Below are positions 40,282 to 43,998 of a stretch of DNA of 43,998 bases, piece by piece. The stretch covers positions 1-43,998 of the forward strand of contig JACQDE010000039.1 in NCBI GenBank assembly GCA_016201285.1, given 5' to 3'. Numbering within the stretch: position 1 is the first letter of the stretch; each line of letters opens with the position of its first letter. The translations under genes were made by a program, and so were the position numbers. The DNA is from Acidobacteriota bacterium (GTDB lineage Bacteria; Acidobacteriota; Terriglobia; Acidiferrales; UBA7541). The notes beneath the pieces were generated by a model. That model ran no database searches. It was not told where the DNA came from and saw only the letters and a list, made by a program, of their open reading frames with translations.

Positions 40282-41097
40282 CTACGCCAACCATGAGAGT
40301 TCCTGTGCGGTATCTTTCGAGCCACCGACGATTTCCAGGAAAATCTGCTCGAGAGTGAGCGTCTCGCCTTCCTCGTGCGGCGCGAGCAGGCCGCCTGCCG
40401 CGGCGGCCCGCGCTTCGACGCCCGCGCGCAGCTCTTCGATGGAGCCCTGCGCGACGATATGGCCCTTGTGGATGATGGCCACGTGGCTGCACAGCCGCTC
40501 GACGATTTCGAGCACATGCGAGGTGAGGAAGATGGTCACGCCGCGCGCGACCATGCGGCTGAGCATGGCCTTCAGCGTGCCCGCGGCGATGGCGTCCACG
40601 CCCTCGAACGGCTCGTCGAGGAACAACACCTGCGGGCCGTGGATCACCGCCGCGGCCAGCGCCAGCTTCTTCTTCATGCCGTGCGAGTAGTCGGCGACGA
40701 GCGACTTCGGCCTCTCCGCAAGCTGCATGAATTCGAGCAACTCGGCGCTGCGCTGCGCGGAGGTGGCGCGGTCGAGCCCGTACATCCTGCCAACGAAGTT
40801 CAGGTATTCCGCGCCCGTCAGCCGCTCGAAGAGCGCCAAGCCCTCCGGCACCACGCCGATGCGGCGCTTCACTTCGATGGGCTCGCGTTCCAGGTCGTGT
40901 CCGAGGATGCGGACGCGCCCGGCGGTCGGCTGCAGCAGGCCGGTGAGCATCTTGATGGTGGTGGATTTGCCTGCGCCGTTCGGCCCGAGGAAGCCGAAGA
41001 ACTGCCCGGTCTCTACGGCCATGTTGATCTGGTCCACGGCGACCAGCTCGCCGAACCGCCGCGAAAGAGTTTCCGTCTGAATCGCGAGATCGCTCAT
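40282..41097 (-). CDS. ABC-2 type exporter, ATP-binding protein (second system)
   Basis: 271 residues. Walker A GPNGAGKSTTIK, signature YSHGMKKKLAL, Walker B VLFLDEPFEGVD and ITSHVLEIVE-type switch (FLTSHVLEIVERL). Typical of ATPases that drive ABC-2 membrane partners, here most likely the protein at 38087-39754. TTAGAT on the minus strand about 20 bases upstream may be the -10 box. Confidence 0.93.
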   Translation of the reverse strand: MSDLAIQTETLSRRFGELVAVDQINMAVETGQFFGFLGPNGAGKSTTIKMLTGLLQPTAGRVRILGHDLEREPIEVKRRIGVVPEGLALFERLTGAEYLNFVGRMYGLDRATSAQRSAELLEFMQLAERPKSLVADYSHGMKKKLALAAAVIHGPQVLFLDEPFEGVDAIAAGTLKAMLSRMVARGVTIFLTSHVLEIVERLCSHVAIIHKGHIVAQGSIEELRAGVEARAAAAGGLLAPHEEGETLTLEQIFLEIVGGSKDTAQELSWLA

Positions 41098-41179
41098 AGC
41101 AAGAGGGTGAATCTAACACACAGCGGGACTCTTCGAGGAATCGAAACACCGGGACCGTCGTGCAGCCGGCCCCGCAATG

Positions 41180-43033
41180 CTACCTGCGTTTGTCCGCAAC
41201 GACGGTGGAGGCGTCAGGCGTTGGGCCAGCCGCTTTGGGAGCGGTCGAGGGCGCAGCCGTGGCCGCGGTCGGCTTGGGCAGCGCTGGCGCCACGGCGGGA
41301 AGCTCGATGCGGAATGTGGCGCCGCCCTCCGGCCGGTTGTAGCAGGAGATGTGCCCGCCGTGCTCTTGGACGATGCCGTAGCAGATGGAAAGGCCCAGCC
41401 CATTGCCCTTGCCGACGGGTTTCGTCGAATAAAACGGGTCGAAGACGAGGCTCGGGTCCTTCATGCCCGGGCCGGTGTCGGAAAACTCGAGCACGACATT
41501 GTTCTTCTCGCGCAAGGCGCGGACGGTGAGCACGCCTCCGCGGGTCTCCTCCATGGCGTCCACGGCGTTGCTGATCAGGTTGAAGAAAACCTGCAGCAAC
41601 TGGTTCGGGTCGCCGCGCACGCCGGGCAGCACGCTTTCGCTTTGCAGCTCGATGCGGATGTTCTGTTCGCGCAGGTCGAGCGTGCGGAGCTGGACCGCGC
41701 CCCGCAGCACGGAGTGAATGTCGAGGAAGGTTTTTTCCACGGGCACCTGGCGGGCGAAGCTGAGCAGGTTGTTCACCAGCAGCTTGGTGCGGCGGGCCTG
41801 CTCCTGGATCTTGGCGGCGAGCTGCTTGAGCCGCTCGGGGATATCCGATTCGTCCTTGATCAGGTCGGAGTAGCCGAGGATGGCGGTGAGCGGATTATTG
41901 ATTTCGCGAGCGGCGCCGGCGGCGAGCTGTCCGAGCGACGCCATCTTCTCCGATTGCGCGAAAGAACTCTGCAGCCGGCGCAGGTTTTCCAGCGATTCCT
42001 GGGAAGCGGCGAGCAGGCGCTGGCGCTCGCGATCCACCAGGTGCTGGCGAAGGAAGACCAGCGCGGTCAGCACGACCATGGCGACCATCGTAACCACCAT
42101 GCGGAATTCGCGCACCACCCACGGTGCGGGGCTGATGGAGATGTTCCACGCCGCCATCACCGGCAGAGAGAGCACTGCGGCCATGGCCATGCGCGCTGCC
42201 CAGCCGGCTTCGCTGACGCGCAGCCCGCGCGGCTCCGACGGCTCCGGCCGCGCCGGCTCGCTCGCCTGTGCCGTCCGGAAGGCGAGAACGCCGGCCGAGC
42301 CGAACCAGACAAACGAGGCAATCAGAGGAACGTCATAGATGCTGCCGGTGTAGTAGTCGCCGACGTCAATCCTTACGTTGATGATGAGAGAACTGAAGCT
42401 ATAGAGAAACGCGGCGGCGAACAGATTGGCATACACCCAGCGCCAGGGACCAGTGGTCCGCAGCCACAACGCCCCCAGCCCCACGATGAACACGATGTTT
42501 TCCACCATGTACAGATGGTTGTAGCTGTTGCCGTAAAAGGCGGTGACCGGCTGGATGTACTGCCAGGGCAGCACGATAAACGTGTAGAGATAGACCCACC
42601 AGGAAAGCAGCAGGAGGAAGTCCAGATACCCGTAGCGGAGACTGCGGTCGGTGGTGCGGGCATGAGGCAGCAGCGCCAGCGCCCCGATCATCGGCACGGT
42701 GTGCAAGAAGAAAATCACGTCGCCGGCGAAGGGGTTGGGCACCGGCTGGTGCAGCACCACCTCGTAGAAGGTCCACAGGAGCTGCCCGGCCATCCACATC
42801 GAGCAGCCCAGCGCCAGCAGCATCCAGAAGGCGTTGCGCCGCCAGTGGGTGGAGCCGGCGTTGATCAGCAAGCCGGCGTTGGCAAACAGCGGCACCAGGC
42901 ACTGCATCACGTCGCCAAAGGCGGTCAGTTGCGGCCCGGGCGGGAAAATCAGTGCCACCGCCGCGTAGCCGCCGACCAGCAGCGTCCATGCAGCCACGAT
43001 CAGCCACGCCGAGGGTGAGACACGAATGGCCAT
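41180..43033 (-). CDS. Multi-pass sensor kinase with Arg replacing the phospho-acceptor His
   Basis: 617 residues. About eight to nine membrane helices (1-330), then a histidine-kinase core. The H-box reads LGQLAAGAAREINNPLTAIL; families have AHEINNPL, so the phospho-acceptor is Arg376 (codon CGC at 41908-41906; CAC would be His). The ATPase part looks whole: N box FFNLISNAVDAM, G1 SDTGPGM, F box VFDPFYSTKP and G2 GKGNGLGLS. It may bind or hydrolyse ATP, or act on a partner kinase, but it should not phosphorylate itself at the usual site. ATG 43033 is chosen over TTG 43057. The C-terminal Pro/Ala/Thr tail is low complexity. No regulator gene adjoins it. Confidence 0.9.
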   Translation of the reverse strand: MAIRVSPSAWLIVAAWTLLVGGYAAVALIFPPGPQLTAFGDVMQCLVPLFANAGLLINAGSTHWRRNAFWMLLALGCSMWMAGQLLWTFYEVVLHQPVPNPFAGDVIFFLHTVPMIGALALLPHARTTDRSLRYGYLDFLLLLSWWVYLYTFIVLPWQYIQPVTAFYGNSYNHLYMVENIVFIVGLGALWLRTTGPWRWVYANLFAAAFLYSFSSLIINVRIDVGDYYTGSIYDVPLIASFVWFGSAGVLAFRTAQASEPARPEPSEPRGLRVSEAGWAARMAMAAVLSLPVMAAWNISISPAPWVVREFRMVVTMVAMVVLTALVFLRQHLVDRERQRLLAASQESLENLRRLQSSFAQSEKMASLGQLAAGAAREINNPLTAILGYSDLIKDESDIPERLKQLAAKIQEQARRTKLLVNNLLSFARQVPVEKTFLDIHSVLRGAVQLRTLDLREQNIRIELQSESVLPGVRGDPNQLLQVFFNLISNAVDAMEETRGGVLTVRALREKNNVVLEFSDTGPGMKDPSLVFDPFYSTKPVGKGNGLGLSICYGIVQEHGGHISCYNRPEGGATFRIELPAVAPALPKPTAATAAPSTAPKAAGPTPDASTVVADKRR

Positions 43034-43420
43034 CAGAGTTCTTGAAGCATAGACCAACCCGGGCGGAATGAAAACAGAGCGTGCGCGCTGGCCGCGAATT
43101 GATAACTGCTACGAAAGTACCAAGCAAGGCACGAAGCGACAAAGTGGAAGAGTCGAAGAGCTAACCCGCAATGCTCACCACACCGCGTGGGATTGCGCCG
43201 TAGCGCCGGCTCCCGATCCTTCGGGACTGCCGGTGCTTTTCCTCCTTCTTCCCGCTGGTTTCGTAGGGGCGACCGGCAGGTCGCCCGCATCTTGAGAGAC
43301 ATCCGGACCAAAGATTTGAACGGTCAGAGAGATTTGTGCGAATGTGAGCACGAACCGGCAGGCTGTATTGCTCGCTGCTCGCCAACCCCGAAACTTCGGG
43401 ATCACGAGCCACTGGTGTAA
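43034..43420. other. Intergenic region with short hairpins, no gene seen
   Basis: About 390 bases between the kinase start and the tRNA-Ser-tail array. It holds a purine tract related to copy D (about 43135-43162), a GTAGGGGCGACCGGCAGGTC hairpin (43263-43288), and small hairpins around CCCGAAACTTCGGG (43387-43400) and CCGATCCTTCGG. No convincing reading frame. Confidence 0.5.
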
Positions 43421-43478
43421 TGGCTGAGGAGGAGGGATTCCCCGCCCTGGGCGGGTGCGCCTAGGGCGCAGAACCCCC
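43421..43478. repeat. tRNA-Ser-tail repeat unit 1
   Basis: On the minus strand: GGGGTTCTGCGCCCTAGGCG, CACCCGCCCAGGGCGG, then GGAATCCCTCCTCCTCAGCC and A. GGGTTC and GAATCCC are the two sides of a tRNA T-arm with two small hairpins inserted in the loop, followed by an acceptor-like end (one change, CAGCCA for CCGCCA). It overlaps the last codons of the GIY-YIG gene. Confidence 0.7.
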
Positions 43479-43718
43479 TCGCGCCAAGATCCGATCAAGC
43501 TCAGCCCTTCCTTGACCGCTCTTCAAGGAAATCTCCCGGCGTCTTGCTTCAGCGTTGGTCTGGAAGAGTTCGTGGTATACGAGTGTCCAAGGCCGGCCGC
43601 CTTTTGTGGCGCGCACTTTTCCCCGGTTGTGTTGGGACACGCGGGAAGGAAGATCCTTCGTGGAGCCGACGTACCGCTTCCCCAAACTTGCGCTTTTTAA
43701 GACATAGACAGCGAACAT
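43461..43718 (-). CDS. GIY-YIG family nuclease, small
   Basis: 85 residues from ATG 43718, a complete single GIY-YIG domain. AVYVLKSASLGKRYVGSTKD holds the two motif strands (YVL and YVG), the next helix has the catalytic Arg (SRVSQHN) and TLVYHE the metal-binding Glu (Glu50). Members include homing nucleases and UvrC; short ones like this are often mobile and unassigned. The frame extends upstream through a repeat unit, but only the 85-residue part is family-like. It starts 11 bases after the CCGCCA end of repeat unit 2, and its stop lies in unit 1, so it is framed by tRNA-Ser-tail units. Confidence 0.85.
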   Translation of the reverse strand: MFAVYVLKSASLGKRYVGSTKDLPSRVSQHNRGKVRATKGGRPWTLVYHELFQTNAEARRREISLKSGQGRAELDRILARGGSAP

Positions 43719-43729
43719 GGGAAGTAGCG

Positions 43730-43850
43730 TGGCGGAGGAGGAGGGATTCTGCGCCTCAGGCGCACCTGCTCCCGAGGCGCACGAGCCTAGGGCTCGCGCC
43801 TCGGGCGGGTGCGTCTGAGTTGCATCCGCCTCGGGCGGAGAACCTCTCCC
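43730..43850. repeat. tRNA-Ser-tail repeat unit 2, long form
   Basis: Minus strand: begins GGGAGAGGTTCTCCGCCCGA, carries several small hairpins (CCGCC-CGA-GGCGG; GAGCCCTAGGCTC; GCGCC-TGA-GGCGC) and ends CAGAATCCCTCCTCCTCCGC then CA. The last 23 bases read as T-loop, T-stem, 7-base acceptor, G73 and CCA of tRNA-Ser. It lies just upstream of the GIY-YIG start. Confidence 0.7.
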
Positions 43851-43879
43851 TTCGCAAACGCTGCCAACAACCATAAGCA

Positions 43880-43934
43880 TGGCGGAGGAGGAGGGATTCT
43901 GCGTCTTACGCATCCGCCTCGGGCGGAGAACCCC
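43880..43934. repeat. tRNA-Ser-tail repeat unit 3
   Basis: Minus strand: GGGGTTCTCCGCCCGAGGCG, GATGCGTAAGACGC, then AGAATCCCTCCTCCTCCGCC and A. The simplest unit: T-arm halves GGGTTC / GAATCCC with two hairpins (CCGCC-CGA-GGCGG and GCGT-AAG-ACGC) between. Confidence 0.7.
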
Positions 43935-43937
43935 TTC

Positions 43938-43964
43938 CGCATTCAAAACACACATCGCAAACAT
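43938..43964 (-). pseudogene. Start-only remnant of a second GIY-YIG gene
   Basis: ATGTTTGCGATGTGTGTTTT then GAATGC: Met-Phe-Ala-x-x-Val-Leu, like Met-Phe-Ala-Val-Tyr-Val-Leu of the intact gene. The ATG lies 11 bases after the CCGCCA of unit 4, the same distance as in the intact gene. After nine codons it runs into unit 3. Confidence 0.55.
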
Positions 43965-43975
43965 ACAAAAGACTG

Positions 43976-43998
43976 TGGCGGAGGAGGAGGGATTCTGC
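43976..43998. repeat. tRNA-Ser-tail repeat unit 4, cut by the window edge
   Basis: Minus strand GCAGAATCCCTCCTCCTCCG then CCA. It has the same altered T-loop start (GCAGAAT) as units 2 and 3 rather than the TTCGAAT of a real tRNA, so it is probably another unit and not the tRNA gene itself. Confidence 0.65.

Noticed and set aside
41177..43018. 613-codon open frame opposite the sensor kinase
   Set aside because: Antisense shadow of a kinase with intact N and G boxes; its own sequence is low complexity.
43461..43964. 167-codon version of the GIY-YIG frame
   Set aside because: The first 82 codons are translation of repeat units 2 and 3. The family match and the 11-base distance rule both point to ATG at 43718.
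43421..43998. CRISPR array or tRNA gene at the right edge
   Set aside because: Units differ in length and their spacing is irregular, so not CRISPR. Only the 3' third of a tRNA is present, with an altered T-loop, so not a tRNA gene.

Overview
The window looks like a piece of a GC-rich, Gram-negative, soil-type chromosome, most likely Acidobacteriota. This is an inference. It rests on an LptD outer-membrane LPS assembly protein, cyaY and ccdA/TlpA genes, a four-subunit 2-oxoacid:ferredoxin oxidoreductase, a DUF3052 protein, a DmpA-type peptidase, and an unusual density of short palindromic and purine-rich dispersed repeats between genes. No rRNA, complete tRNA or CRISPR array is visible.

Layout. 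1-2 kb: the end of a rhodanese gene, a DinB-like protein behind a good sigma-70 promoter, a pseudo-receiver/DUF3052 fusion and a convergent OsmC. 2-5.6 kb: a membrane-anchored triple-GAF GGDEF HD-GYP protein. 5.9-7.4 kb: gltX. 7.6-10.2 kb, minus: CcdA, TlpA-like thioredoxin, frataxin CyaY and a DsbD-alpha-like protein (thiol redox and cofactor maturation). 10.4-13 kb, plus: an ATGA-coupled trio of CDP-alcohol phosphatidyltransferase, HAD phosphatase and PAP2/AUR1-like enzyme (probable phospholipid head-group pathway). 13.1-17.9 kb, minus: exported SurE, an amidase and LptD. 18.1-19.3 kb: a zinc-ribbon RDD membrane protein with a terminator. 19.3-21 kb: an AT-richer islet with a SatD/DUF3307 pair; both genes carry the same iterated leader motif. 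21-24.1 kb, minus: korDABC. 24.8-28.7 kb: an S41 homologue without its catalytic residues, an L-2-hydroxyglutarate-oxidase-like flavoprotein, and a Tat-exported asparaginase broken by an in-frame TGA. 28.9-31.5 kb: an ABC-2 exporter. 31.6-38.1 kb: a lone receiver, a deoxynucleoside kinase, a tryptophanase, a tandem M42 peptidase and a DmpA peptidase. 38.1-41.1 kb: a second ABC-2 exporter whose two genes are separated by a RelE-like toxin-antitoxin pair. 41.2-43 kb: a multi-pass sensor kinase with Arg in place of the phospho-accepting His. 43.4 kb to the end: a GIY-YIG nuclease gene inside an array of units that copy the 3' end of a tRNA-Ser.

Themes. (1) Short repeats shape genes here. They supply stop codons to five genes, sit inside or at the ends of several coding regions (gltX, the DsbD-like gene, tnaA, the HAD gene, korA), and one copy appears to have inserted at the korB/korC junction with a 19-bp duplication. 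(2) Several proteins keep a fold but lose the catalytic residues: S41 peptidase, histidine kinase, N-terminal M42 domain, receiver of the DUF3052 protein. (3) The two best candidates for something undescribed are the SatD/DUF3307 pair with its shared leader and the GIY-YIG/tRNA-Ser-tail array at the right edge.
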